A stretch of 64,000 bases of DNA. Source: Bradyrhizobium australiense (lineage in GTDB: Bacteria; Pseudomonadota; Alphaproteobacteria; Rhizobiales; Xanthobacteraceae). The DNA lies in NCBI RefSeq assembly GCF_013114825.1, contig NZ_JAAVLX010000011.1, positions 124,001 to 188,000 on the forward strand. The letters run 5' to 3'. The stretch's first letter is position 1. Each line of letters starts with the position of its first letter. This document shows, piece after piece, positions 33,871-43,750 of the stretch. The translations under genes and the position numbers were made by a program. The notes under the pieces were generated by a model, which saw only the letters and a program-made list of their open reading frames with translations, had not been told where the DNA came from and ran no database searches.

Positions 33871-35283
33871 ATGACGGTTGAACTGATTGGCGCGATCGCT
33901 CTTGTTGTTGGACTGATTGGTCTGTTTGCGCGGCCAAGCTTCATTGTTTATGCGTTCTTCGGGTCGACGCTGCTGGGAGCTGCCGCCGCCTTCATCCTGA
34001 CTTCCTTGGGCGGGACCACGATCCAGCCGGCGCACCTGCTGCTTAGCTTTCTGGCGGTGAGGCTGCTTGCGGACCGCGACACCCGGATCGGAGCGCTTCA
34101 GGCGGTATACCCGGGCAGCCCGGGGTTTTGGTTGCTCGTGACGGTAGCCTATTCAACAATAACCGCATACCTGATGCCACGTCTCTTTCAGGGACAAACG
34201 CTCGCATACGCGGTTCGCGCGCAGGGGGAAAACTATCTCTCTGTGCTTGGCCCCACCACTTCGAACTTGACGCAGTCGATTTACTTCATCGGGGACTGCC
34301 TTTGCTTTCTCGTCCTGGCCGGATTCGGAGCCAGCGAAGCTGGAAGAAGGTGTCTGGGACGAGCAGCGTTAATGTGCGTGATCCTGAACCTGGTTTTCGG
34401 CGTGCTCGACCTGGCTACATACGCAACGAATACCAGCGAGCTGATGTCGTTCATCCGCAATTCGACCTATTCCATCCTGAGCGACAATGAAGCTGCGGGA
34501 TTCAAGCGAATCATCGGCTCGTTCGTTGAAGCATCCAGCTTTGGCTACTGGACGCTTGGGTATTTTGCATTTGCGACCACGCTTTGGCTCCACGGGATTG
34601 GAGCGCGTCTGACGTTGTCATTGAGCATCCTGTCGTTCCTCGCGCTATTGTTCTCAACATCGACCACGGCATATGTAGGGCTGGCCGGCTATCTTGTCGT
34701 GCAGTTCGCGATCATAACCATCAATTTCCTGTTCGGACGAATTCGACGGGAGATGGTCATCTTCATGATGTGCACACCTTTTGTGCTTGTCGTTGTTGGT
34801 ATCGCGATCTGCCTCCACGACGGCTCGTTCGCCTATTTCTCGGAGCTGCTGAATACGTTCGTTCTCAACAAAATGTCGACGTCCTCGGGTATTGAGCGAT
34901 CGAGATGGAACAGCCAAGCCATACAGAATTTCATCGATACATTCGGCTTTGGAGCAGGTAACGGAAGTGTGCGAGCATCGAGCTTTCCGGTTGCGGTCAT
35001 CGGCAGCCTCGGAATTCTGGGCGCCGCGAGTTATGCCATGTTCCTGCTCTCGATCTGGTTCAGAAAGAAGAATATTGTGCCGTCTAGCGTCCCTGCGATT
35101 CAGGTCGCTGCACGGTCGGCTTGCTTGGCATGGCTGATTGCCGCGACGACGTCTGCCGGCTTTATCGATCTCGGTTTGCCGTTTTTCGCTTTTGCCGCGC
35201 TAAGTTGCATAGACTCGCCGAAGGGGAGAACCCAACTGTCAAGCACCCGAACAGCCGTTTCACTAGGACCCGGACATTCTTGA
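33871..35283 (+). CDS. Second polymerase-like multi-spanning membrane protein
   Basis: 470 residues with about eleven hydrophobic helices. A large loop (residues 330-380, FSELLNTFVLNKMSTSSGIERSRWNSQAI, then FGFGAGNGSVRASSF) resembles the O-antigen polymerase layout, in which an SR-x3-W string and a GxGxGS string flank the loop. The helix STSTTAYVGLAGYLV also fits the family. It is probably a Wzy-type polymerase distinct from the one at 21679. The following hydrolase gene starts 56 bp downstream on the same strand. Confidence 0.82.
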   Translation: MTVELIGAIALVVGLIGLFARPSFIVYAFFGSTLLGAAAAFILTSLGGTTIQPAHLLLSFLAVRLLADRDTRIGALQAVYPGSPGFWLLVTVAYSTITAYLMPRLFQGQTLAYAVRAQGENYLSVLGPTTSNLTQSIYFIGDCLCFLVLAGFGASEAGRRCLGRAALMCVILNLVFGVLDLATYATNTSELMSFIRNSTYSILSDNEAAGFKRIIGSFVEASSFGYWTLGYFAFATTLWLHGIGARLTLSLSILSFLALLFSTSTTAYVGLAGYLVVQFAIITINFLFGRIRREMVIFMMCTPFVLVVVGIAICLHDGSFAYFSELLNTFVLNKMSTSSGIERSRWNSQAIQNFIDTFGFGAGNGSVRASSFPVAVIGSLGILGAASYAMFLLSIWFRKKNIVPSSVPAIQVAARSACLAWLIAATTSAGFIDLGLPFFAFAALSCIDSPKGRTQLSSTRTAVSLGPGHS

Positions 35284-35339
35284 TTTGTTCGATCGCGCCG
35301 GTTTTAGTAGTTTGCGAGACTTCTCAGGGAGAGTGGCTC

Positions 35340-37130
35340 ATGTTCAACCACGGACCATTCTTAGTCGATACTCGGTCGTCGATGGGCCAGAAGGTTGCTT
35401 GCTGGATGTTGTTGATCTCAGCCCTGGCGTTTTGTGTTCCATGTTCTGCGCAGTCGACGAGAACTTCGCTTCCCGCTAGCGATCCGCGAGATGATCGAAG
35501 TCCATGGGGAGTGGCGTCGGGGGCGGAATGGTTCTCTGACTATCCTGTCTTCAATCCAATGCTTAAACAGGCAGGCGTTCGATGGCTTCGTGGCTTCTAT
35601 GAGTGGCAAACGATTCAGCCCCAACAAGGTCATTGGGATTTTACCTTATCTGATAGGCTCGTTGAAAACGCACGTGCAAACGACATACATTTGACCGGTC
35701 TGTTTGCGTATTTCGCTCCCTGGGCTTCGGCGGACGGCGGCACACGAAAATTTCCGATAAAGGATATTCGGTTCTGGAGGGATTATGTCACCGGCATGGT
35801 TGCCAGATATCATTCCGATATAAAGTATTGGGAAGTTTGGAATGAATTCAACGGCAGCTTTGCCGAAGGCGGATCACCTGGAATATACGCCGAGCTGGTG
35901 CGCGAAGCGTCAATCGCAGCGAAGAAAGTCGATCCGACAACGAAGATCGGCATGAGCGTAGCAAACTTCGATGTTCGTTTTCTCGATGCTGCGATCAAAG
36001 CGGGCGCAGCCAGCTACTTTGACTACATTTGCATACACCCTTACGAGATTCTGGCTGGGCTCGCGGACGGTGGAGAGCCTGCATTTCTCAACATGACAAC
36101 GACATTGCGGAAAATGCTGGAGGCGAACCATCAGCCCCCGGATACTCCGCTCTGGATCACGGAGATCGGCTCGGCCGCGCCGGTGAAGCGCGACGATACC
36201 TTGGATCAGGCCCAGGCGGTAGCGCTCGCGAAGGCCTATCTGCTGTCGATTGCAGCAGGCTTCCAGCGCGTCTTTTGGTTCGAAGCGAGGGGCCCGTCTT
36301 ACGGGAACGGTACCGACCTCGGACTCATTCGGTCCGATATGACGCCGCGTCCTTCTTATGACGCTTTAAAGGTGTTGGCGACCACGTTGGGTGCGGAGCC
36401 GGCCTCGGCTGGCTGGCTGGATCTTGGCGAGGGAAGCTATGGCTTTGTTTTCAACAACGAGCGAAAGCCTGTGCTGGCGGCGTGGGCGGGTGCAAAGCGC
36501 GAAGTCAAGATCGTGTTCGATGGTGACGTACGGCTTTCGAGCCTGAAGGGGGAGAAGAGGGCGCTTCCCGCCGGCGAGTCGCTGACGCTGACCGGCACGC
36601 CAGTCCTAGTCGAGGATCTGCCGTTCGCATTGGTCGAGAAGGCGCAGACTCAGCAGAGAAAGCCTTATCCCTGGACGGTCGACTATCGGGGAATCGCGCT
36701 GGCGACTTTGCTGTTGGGTGAGCGGAACGTCGAGAACGGGATAAAGCAGATCAGTCGGGATACCACAATCGCCGACCGGGAGTGGCGCCGAACGGATTTT
36801 TCGCGATCTGACAAGGAAGGACACTACGTCTATTTCCGGGTGGATCCGCAATTCGCGGCTCTCGACGTGAAGACCTTCGAGATCACGGCGGTTGTGAAGC
36901 GGATCGCGTCCGATAAACTGGCAGGGCTCAGCATCGATTATGAATCGAGCCGGGGCTATGTCGGCACTGACTATCGTAACATCCCCGCAAGTGACGCCTG
37001 GCAGGAAATATCCTGGACCGTGAAGGATGCAAATTTTGTCGGCGCATGGGGCTGGACGTTCCGGTTGAACGCCATTTCGTCGCCCAACGAGTTCCTAGTA
37101 AAGGAAGTCAGGGTCAGGAAATCCCAGTAG
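35340..37130 (+). CDS. Secreted clan A glycoside hydrolase (PslG/GH39-like)
   Basis: 596 residues from ATG 35340 (AGGGAG seven bases upstream). The signal peptide is GQKVACWMLLISALAFCVPCSAQ. The TIM barrel shows AGVRWLRGFYEWQTIQP, YWEVWNEFNG with the acid/base Glu, and LWITEIGSA with the nucleophile Glu, typical of GH39-like enzymes including the PslG biofilm-matrix hydrolase. After about residue 350 come two beta domains, the last similar to a carbohydrate-binding module. Its place directly after a polymerase gene fits a role in trimming or releasing the polymer in the periplasm. Confidence 0.85.
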   Translation: MFNHGPFLVDTRSSMGQKVACWMLLISALAFCVPCSAQSTRTSLPASDPRDDRSPWGVASGAEWFSDYPVFNPMLKQAGVRWLRGFYEWQTIQPQQGHWDFTLSDRLVENARANDIHLTGLFAYFAPWASADGGTRKFPIKDIRFWRDYVTGMVARYHSDIKYWEVWNEFNGSFAEGGSPGIYAELVREASIAAKKVDPTTKIGMSVANFDVRFLDAAIKAGAASYFDYICIHPYEILAGLADGGEPAFLNMTTTLRKMLEANHQPPDTPLWITEIGSAAPVKRDDTLDQAQAVALAKAYLLSIAAGFQRVFWFEARGPSYGNGTDLGLIRSDMTPRPSYDALKVLATTLGAEPASAGWLDLGEGSYGFVFNNERKPVLAAWAGAKREVKIVFDGDVRLSSLKGEKRALPAGESLTLTGTPVLVEDLPFALVEKAQTQQRKPYPWTVDYRGIALATLLLGERNVENGIKQISRDTTIADREWRRTDFSRSDKEGHYVYFRVDPQFAALDVKTFEITAVVKRIASDKLAGLSIDYESSRGYVGTDYRNIPASDAWQEISWTVKDANFVGAWGWTFRLNAISSPNEFLVKEVRVRKSQ

Positions 37131-37307
37131 TGACGTCGGGCTTAACCAAGAATTCGGCTGTAACTCTACGAGTGGAATTCTTTGGGTTATTGCTGGGTTC
37201 GGCACTGTTGTTTTTGGATTTTCCAACGGGCCAGGATGCGAAAAAATAATTCGAATGTTTGTCCCGATACGTACGGCAGTAGTCGTTGAAATTGCAAAGG
37301 AACTATC

Positions 37308-37949
37308 ATGATAGCCTTTGGTGGGTTCAGGGAGGTGAGGCGCCTTCTATGCGTCGGCGCACATTCTGACGACATCGAAATCGGCGCCGGCGCAACTGTC
37401 CTTCGTATTGTTCGGGAGAATCCCGAAGTCGAAGTGACGTGGTGTGTGCTTTCCGGCAACGAGATTCGCCACGAGGAGGCTCGTCGCGGCGCAGAGCGAA
37501 TGCTGGGGCCCAACGTCTCGCGGTCAGTCTTGTTGCAGAATTTTGCTGATTCTCGCTTCCCTGAAGATCGAGAGAAGATAAAGGGATTCTTTGAACAGAA
37601 CTTGAAGTCGATTGATCCGGACCTGATCCTCACGCATACGCGCGGCGACGGGCATCAGGATCATCGCATCATCAACGAGCTGACCTGGAATACCTTTCGA
37701 TCGCATCAGATTTGGGAGTACGAGATTCCGAAATGGGACGGAGACTTGATGCAGCCGAATCTTTTTGTTCCGCTCGATCCTGACGATGTCGCGGTAAAGA
37801 TCGCGGTGTTGCGCGACGTGTTCTCAAGTCAGCGGAACAAGCATTGGTTCGACGAGGAGACCTTCCGTGGGCTGATGCGAATCCGCGGGCTTGAAAGCAA
37901 TACCCGTTATGCGGAGGCGTTTTTCGCCCGAAAATTCGTAGTCGCGTAG
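37308..37949 (+). CDS. PIG-L/LmbE-family deacetylase
   Basis: 213 residues with the zinc-binding motif AHSDDIEIG near residue 18 and the second histidine motif GDGHQDHRIIN near 110, which together define the family. These enzymes remove N-acetyl groups from GlcNAc-containing precursors, or act on similar amides. ATG 37308 has AAGGA six bases upstream. In this setting it may deacetylate an amino sugar of the exopolysaccharide precursor. Length is normal. Confidence 0.88.
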   Translation: MIAFGGFREVRRLLCVGAHSDDIEIGAGATVLRIVRENPEVEVTWCVLSGNEIRHEEARRGAERMLGPNVSRSVLLQNFADSRFPEDREKIKGFFEQNLKSIDPDLILTHTRGDGHQDHRIINELTWNTFRSHQIWEYEIPKWDGDLMQPNLFVPLDPDDVAVKIAVLRDVFSSQRNKHWFDEETFRGLMRIRGLESNTRYAEAFFARKFVVA

Positions 37950-38230
37950 GCGGAGCTTGATTAATGGGACCATATCGAAAAACCATGATCTGTCCCACAG
38001 CTGTTTGATAGCTCGCTGACGCGTAGGCCAATATTGATCCACGGCAGGATTGACACACCAATCGCATGCTAAATAGATGTGAGTGACGGTTGTCTATCGG
38101 TGCGATCTGCCAAGCGACCGTCGCGATATTTTCATCTGAAGGTCTGCCCCTCGGACGCGAGCCGGCGAGTCATCACCAGACCAATGTCTGGGAACTATTT
38201 TAAGGTGCCAAACGCTTATTGCGAGGTGCA

Positions 38231-39349
38231 GTGAGTTTTCGTCGATTATCCATCAACGGAAAATTTCTGGGAGCCAAGCCCACGGGCGTGCATCGTGTGG
38301 CCGAACAGCTTATTCGCCAATTGGCGTCTCGCCGTGACGAACTCACGGACCTGTTCAGGACAGCGCCCGGTATCATAGCGCCGAGAAATGTTCGAAATAG
38401 TCCCGAATCGTCGTTCGCTATCGAGCGGGGCGGCGTTCTCCGGGGGCAGCTTTGGGAGCAACTGGATCTTCCTCGACTGGCAAGAAGGGACCTTCTGTTA
38501 AATCTCTGCAATCTTGGGCCCATGGCGAGCACGGCTGCGATCACGATGATTCATGATGCGCAAGTGTTCATCACTCCAGAATCGTATAGTTGGGCTTTCG
38601 CGAACTGGTATCGCAATGTGCTACCTGTGATCGGGCACCGACATCTCAGGATACTTGCTGTATCGGAATTCTCCGCCGCTCAGCTGGTTCGGTTCGGCGT
38701 CGCTCGACCCGAGCAGATTTCGGTGATCTCAAACGGCGTCGATCATCTCCTCGCCCACGAGCCACTTACCAAGATCGTTGATCGGCTGCAGTTGAACCGT
38801 CGCAAGTTTGTCGTCGCACTTGCCAACGTCCAGGCGCACAAGAATATCGGCTTGTTGCTGAAAGCATTCGCAGATCCCACACTCGCTGCAATAAAGCTGG
38901 TGCTGGTGGGGGCTGCCAGCCCAAAGGAATTTGAGGCGTTGGGCCATTCGATTCCGCAAAGCGTGGTTTTCACAGGCAGGATCGACGACGGCGAGCTCCG
39001 CGCGCTTCTTGAATCCGCTCTCTGTTTGGCGTTCCCTTCGACGACTGAAGGATTTGGTCTCCCGCCACTGGAGGGCATGACGGTTGGGTGTCCGGCAGTG
39101 CTTGCACCAAGCGGAGCGCTGCCTGAAGTGGGAGGTGAGGCGGCAATGTTCGCGGCTGCCGATGATCCGAGGGAATGGGTAGAAGTTATTGGCAAGCTGG
39201 CAACCGATCCCGATGTCTGGGAACGGTTTTCTCTTGCAGGCCGGGAACGCTCCCGGTTGTTTTCCTGGAACCGGGCAGGGGAAAAGCTTATCGAAGTAAT
39301 ACGGCGCGTCGTCGCCAGTCAAAGGTCAGGCGTTCACGGTCGCTTTTGA
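38231..39349 (+). CDS. Glycosyltransferase family 4 (GT-B)
   Basis: 372 residues. LSINGKFLGAKPTGVHRVAEQLI is the glycine-rich N-terminal loop; ITMIHDAQVF, LAVSEFSAAQLVRFGV and VISNGVDH follow; the C-terminal domain has VALANVQAHKNIGLLLKAF and STTEGFGLPPLEGMTVGCPVL-type EX7E sequence. The start is taken as GTG 38231 with GAGG five bases upstream; TTG 38219 is the alternative. One of five glycosyltransferases expected to build the repeat unit. Confidence 0.88.
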   Translation: MSFRRLSINGKFLGAKPTGVHRVAEQLIRQLASRRDELTDLFRTAPGIIAPRNVRNSPESSFAIERGGVLRGQLWEQLDLPRLARRDLLLNLCNLGPMASTAAITMIHDAQVFITPESYSWAFANWYRNVLPVIGHRHLRILAVSEFSAAQLVRFGVARPEQISVISNGVDHLLAHEPLTKIVDRLQLNRRKFVVALANVQAHKNIGLLLKAFADPTLAAIKLVLVGAASPKEFEALGHSIPQSVVFTGRIDDGELRALLESALCLAFPSTTEGFGLPPLEGMTVGCPAVLAPSGALPEVGGEAAMFAAADDPREWVEVIGKLATDPDVWERFSLAGRERSRLFSWNRAGEKLIEVIRRVVASQRSGVHGRF

Positions 39350-39452
39350 TCATGCCGCAGCCGTATCCTTGGACAATCCGACGTCCGGCTGCTCGATTAT
39401 CTGCGGATCTCGGAGCAGCCGCCGGCGTGGGATCAGACTTTGCTGAGGCAGG

Positions 39453-40313
39453 CTACTGAAGACTGTCGTTGATATCGCGCGTCGCACCGCCGGTCTTGAC
39501 AGCCGGCCCTATTACCGACTGTGCCAACCGCGGCGCTGGCCTCGTCCAGACCTGCCACTTGGCCTTTCCAGAGTTCACCATATCATCAAGCATCATTTTC
39601 TCTTTGAACGTATCCATGCACGCCCAAAAGCCGTCATATCGATAGGGCGCAAGTTGGTTTGCCGCGATAAGGCGCTTCATGGGTTCCTCGACCATCTCTT
39701 CGCCGGGTCTGATGTAGTCGAAGACGTCCTGGCGCATGATCCAATAGCCACCATTGATATAGAGGCCAAGTTGGTCAGCGGGTTTAATTCCGATCAATTC
39801 GCCGGCAGCATCGTATTGCACGGCGTGGAAGCTCGAGCTCGGCTTTACGGCGACGAAGCTCATGGTCTTCGTGGACCGCTTGAGCGTATCGATCATGTCG
39901 TCGAGTGGCGCGTCGGTAAGGCAGTCAGCATAGCTGCACATGAAATACTCATCGGAAGCAACGTGCTCCCGTACCTTTACCAACCTCTCACCGATATTGG
40001 ACTCGATTCCCGTATCTACGAACGTGATAGTCCAGTCGTCGATGTCTGATGAGAGTAACTTGACCGTCCTGCCACCGTTGGTGATGACGAAGTCGTTACT
40101 CATCGCTTCGCTGTAGTTGAGAAAAAAGTCTTTGATGAATTCGGACTTGTAGCCGAGCGCAAGGATGAAGTCTTTGTGTCCATAATGCGCGAAGTACTTC
40201 ATCGTATGCCAGACGATCGGCCTCGAGCCGACGGGAACCATTGGCTTTGGAGTGTTCTCGGAAAACTCACGCAGCCGAAGGCCCTTTCCGCCGCAGAAAA
40301 TGACGACTTTCAT
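39453..40313 (-). CDS. Sugar-1-phosphate nucleotidyltransferase (RfbF-like)
   Basis: 286 residues. The N-terminus VVIFCGGKGLRLREFSENTPKPMVPVGSRPIVWHTMK is the nucleotidyltransferase signature (GG-x-G-x-R and PKPM). MCSYADCLTD supplies the metal-binding Asp, and INGGYWIMRQDVFDYI follows. The pattern is closest to glucose-1-phosphate cytidylyltransferases, which open routes to CDP-linked deoxy and branched sugars. That would agree with the epimerase and C-methyltransferase genes at 51-53 kb. ATG 40313 has GAGGA upstream. Confidence 0.87.
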   Translation of the reverse strand: MKVVIFCGGKGLRLREFSENTPKPMVPVGSRPIVWHTMKYFAHYGHKDFILALGYKSEFIKDFFLNYSEAMSNDFVITNGGRTVKLLSSDIDDWTITFVDTGIESNIGERLVKVREHVASDEYFMCSYADCLTDAPLDDMIDTLKRSTKTMSFVAVKPSSSFHAVQYDAAGELIGIKPADQLGLYINGGYWIMRQDVFDYIRPGEEMVEEPMKRLIAANQLAPYRYDGFWACMDTFKEKMMLDDMVNSGKAKWQVWTRPAPRLAQSVIGPAVKTGGATRDINDSLQ

Positions 40314-40490
40314 TTGAGTGTCCTCGATAAGGGGCCAATAGGTAAGGTCAACGAAATGAGCAAACTTTGCACGTTACGTGCAGAGCCGCAATATTGAATG
40401 ACGGAGATATAGCCGCACAGTTCCAGCTGGAAGCCGGTGATCGCGTCACATGGTTAAAGCAGCGGCGCAATCAGCACGGTCCGGACCGGC

Positions 40491-41636
40491 TCAAATACGC
40501 CTGCACGGAGGCCGGCGGGCGATGTCCGCTGACCACGCCGTTGCCGCAAGCATCAGGGTCTCGCGCCATTTGCCAGCCTCCGCCTCAAGTGAAAATCGAC
40601 CGACATTTACAAGGAGTAGATCGAGGCGTCTCTTGCGCTCTTCCGGAGTTAGGCCGGCGAGCAAACGCATCCCGGCGGCAATATCACCCTCGTCCAGCGG
40701 ATTGACATAGATGGCGCCATCGCCGGCGACCTCCTGCAAAGCGCCGCCATAGGAAAGCAGTGGTATCAGTCCGTGATGGACGGCTTCCGCGGCCGGCAAG
40801 CCGAAACCTTCCAGCAAGCTTGGCAGGACAAAACCGGTTGCGTTCCGGTATAGCCAACGGAGCTCGGCGTCGTTGACATACCCGGGCAGGATAATGCCCT
40901 GCGTTCGCCTGGCCTGCTCGGCGACCAGGTCCGCGCCTGCCTCGTGCAGGCCGCCACAAATGACGTAGGCGTATCCAGCCTTGGAGAGGCCGGTTGCGTC
41001 GAATGCCCTTATGGCGCGCAACTGATTCTTCCGCTCGCCGACGGCACCGACAGTGAGGAAGAACTTTTCCGGAATGCCTTCAACGGGGCGCAGGTCGCTC
41101 TGTTGCATGTCCATCCGGAGCGGGGGAGAGACAATCTGCATCGCGGGGTAGTCATCGCCATATCTTGCGACAAACTCCTGCCGGGAAGCCGCGCTGACGA
41201 AAATCATGAAAGGCCGGGCGTCTCGAATTTGTTCGAAGGCCTGCCGGTAGATCCGGCTCACGCCAGGATTGTAGAGATCAGGATGGGTAATCGGCCCCAT
41301 GTCGTGACAGACGACGATGTCACATGACTTCAGTCGATAGAAGAGCACCTCCCGTGGGTCGGTGAAGATCAGCGGACGATGGTGAGGCGATGGTGACAGG
41401 AGACGATTGATCAACCCGGTTCCGGATCTGAAATCGACTTCCCAGCGTGCAATTCTTCCAAGGATCCGCGAGAACGTCCGCGACGGGAGTCGGTTCAGCC
41501 GTAACCTCCAATAGAGACATGCCCCAATCAGATCTTCGGATGATTGGATCATCTCCTTGCAGAAAAAATACTTCCCCGTGCGGTTATTGAGGGCAAGCGA
41601 GAATTCGCAATCAAAGGGCCCGGTGACGGCACTCAT
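40491..41636 (-). CDS. Glycosyltransferase family 4 (GT-B)
   Basis: 381 residues. The N-terminal half is diverged (CDIVVCHDMGPITHPDLY; FMIFVSAASRQEFVARYG). The C-terminal donor-binding domain is clear: FFLTVGAVGERKNQLRAIRAFD, IILPGYVNDAELRWLYRNATGFVLPSLLEGFGLPAAEAVHHG. ATG 41636 has GAGGG five bases upstream. It lies 177 bp upstream of the nucleotidyltransferase on the same strand and probably shares a transcript. Confidence 0.86.
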   Translation of the reverse strand: MSAVTGPFDCEFSLALNNRTGKYFFCKEMIQSSEDLIGACLYWRLRLNRLPSRTFSRILGRIARWEVDFRSGTGLINRLLSPSPHHRPLIFTDPREVLFYRLKSCDIVVCHDMGPITHPDLYNPGVSRIYRQAFEQIRDARPFMIFVSAASRQEFVARYGDDYPAMQIVSPPLRMDMQQSDLRPVEGIPEKFFLTVGAVGERKNQLRAIRAFDATGLSKAGYAYVICGGLHEAGADLVAEQARRTQGIILPGYVNDAELRWLYRNATGFVLPSLLEGFGLPAAEAVHHGLIPLLSYGGALQEVAGDGAIYVNPLDEGDIAAGMRLLAGLTPEERKRRLDLLLVNVGRFSLEAEAGKWRETLMLAATAWSADIARRPPCRRI

Positions 41637-42502
41637 CTAACCCTCGTTATTAAACCAATGATCTGATATAATCTATTTGCAGGGCCAGCCGTGTGCAAGC
41701 TTGGCGCTTGGGCATTCTCGCTTATGACCAATGAAGACGGGCGTTTACTATTAACAATACTATCATCTTGGCTTGTGACAGGAAACGAGTTTTGACACCT
41801 GCCTCCATTCGTAACCGGGCAGGTCGAGATGGGAGGAATAGCGGCACCGTTACCGGTTGGCTCGACTGGGCCGAGCCCGACGCGGGATACCGGTTGTTCA
41901 TCACCGGTTGCGGCCGTGCACATCGCCGTCCGCAGGACGCAGCAGCAGAAGCTGGCTGGCAGTTGCATGGGGCGGGGGCATCGATGTCATCCTGCAAAAT
42001 CGCGCGTCAGTAAATCTACTCGCAATGCTTGATGATGACACCGGGCGCCGCTAGCAAGTTCGGCGATGTGCTGGGCGATACTTATGTTTGTTGCAAGGTG
42101 CAGGTCTCGTTGTGCGTAGCCGTTAGATCGCGCTGGCGAACGAAAGCCGCTCCTGTAGCGGCCTGCGCGCGGCGGCCCTGGCTCGTGGCTTTGGGCGCGC
42201 AAGCGGCGCTGATGGAGACGGCTCTCGCGATAAGCAGGCGTCCTAAGGCGAGCCTTCTGCTAACCATCACTAAATTTAAAATATCTTCGACGAAGACCAA
42301 AAAGTTCGATAGGTTGCTATGGCGATTGTTGGAGCGCCCCCCATGGCCAGTCGGGGCGGGTGCTTCTCGTGCCCACGGATCGGGATTCGAATTTATGTCT
42401 TCTCGCGGAAGCTGTGTGCAGGATCAACTTAGGATAGCGAACACGTTGTTATATAGTGACCGGTAATTTCTGGCGAACCGATTATTGTAAGAGACCATCG
42501 CA
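41637..42502. other. Long intergenic region between divergent genes
   Basis: About 870 bp between two divergent glycosyltransferase genes. Frames of up to 145 codons lack starts and motifs. A short symmetric string TCTTCGACGAAGA lies near 42284-42296. No gene is supported. Confidence 0.4.
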
Positions 42503-43552
42503 ATGAAAGATTGCTCAGCGTCGGCTCGACCTCTCGTCGCTGTGGTGACGCCTGTCTACAATGGGGGCACCTATCTCGAAGCCACGATGCGGTGCGTTCA
42601 ACAGCAGACCTATGACAAACTCATACATGTCATAGTTGATAACTGTAGCTCAGACAGTACGCCGGAGATCATCGATCGCTATCGCTCGCAACGCGTCGAG
42701 CTGCTCACGATCCGAAATGACCGTCTGCTTCCGCTGCGGGAGAATTGGACCAAGGCGTTTTGCGCAGTTCCGGCCGAGGCGTCTTATGTGAAGATCCTCT
42801 GCGCCGATGATCTGATGCGCCGCGATTGTATCGCGCGCTTCGTGGAGATCGCGCAGTCGGACGAAAAAATCGAGGTCGTTCTTTGCGACGATGTCTTCAT
42901 AGACAAGGTGCACCGCGCGAATCTGCCCTTGAACCAAACCGTTTTTGATGGGACCGAGGCCGCGCGCAAGATACTGGATGAAAGCATCAATTGGCTTCCC
43001 TATCATCACCTGTTTGTCCGCTACCATGGCGGCGCTCAAAGTGCGGAATTTTTCAATGACGCCCCGGTTCATTTTGACTTTGCCGCGGTCGTCCGCCGCT
43101 CACTCCGCGGCAAGTTTGCCTATTTGCACGATCCACTCGTCTACACACGCTGGCACGCAAATTCGCTTACCAGCCAGCAACTCGGTGCAGATCAGCTCGA
43201 AGGAATACTTGAGCGTTTCGACATCATATGCGCATTCGGCGGCCAGTGCTGGGACGAATCGGCTTTTCGACTTCAGAAGGAACGTATGCGCGCCAGGTTG
43301 ATGCGCCTGGCGATAAAATGGGCCGTGAAGGGCAGGCCGGATGCAGCTCGAGGGGTCTTGCGGGGTTTGAAAGAACGGCAAGTTGGTCCAAACGCTGCGG
43401 ATTGGAGCAGGTCGATCATCGGATGGATACCTTACGAGAGATGGAAACGCAGTTGGCGTCTTCCAACTGGTCCTGAAATCGATGAAGCCAAGTTCTGCTC
43501 CGAGAGTTTTCTCAAGCAGGGTCCGGAAAAAGCCTGCCCCGCACCTGTATAG
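42503..43552 (+). CDS. Glycosyltransferase family 2 (GT-A)
   Basis: 349 residues. VAVVTPVYNGGTYLEATMRCVQQQTYD is the family start, VIVDNCSSDSTPEIID follows, and VKILCADDLMRRDCI carries the DD/DxD metal site. YLHDPLVYTRWHANSLT marks the acceptor-side end of the domain. The C-terminal 100 residues are helical and basic. No membrane helix is seen. Likely contributes one linkage of the repeat unit. Confidence 0.88.
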   Translation: MKDCSASARPLVAVVTPVYNGGTYLEATMRCVQQQTYDKLIHVIVDNCSSDSTPEIIDRYRSQRVELLTIRNDRLLPLRENWTKAFCAVPAEASYVKILCADDLMRRDCIARFVEIAQSDEKIEVVLCDDVFIDKVHRANLPLNQTVFDGTEAARKILDESINWLPYHHLFVRYHGGAQSAEFFNDAPVHFDFAAVVRRSLRGKFAYLHDPLVYTRWHANSLTSQQLGADQLEGILERFDIICAFGGQCWDESAFRLQKERMRARLMRLAIKWAVKGRPDAARGVLRGLKERQVGPNAADWSRSIIGWIPYERWKRSWRLPTGPEIDEAKFCSESFLKQGPEKACPAPV

Positions 43553-43750
43553 TGGGGCGCATCGGTTTTTCCCTTGGCCTAACAAACGAGGAACGCGTTT
43601 GCGCGGAGATCATGCCTCAATCAAAAACGAAGAAGCGCGATGGCGATTCAACCCGACCTCCATCGCCCCAAGCCATTCGCAATAGGGCCCGGCCGTGGAC
43701 TCGTTGATCTCGCAATCCGATGGTGAATTGCTCTCAGACCGCACCCCGGC

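Noticed and set aside
41633..42466. Several frames of 80-145 codons in the intergenic region
   Set aside because: They overlap one another on both strands with no ribosome-binding site or motif.
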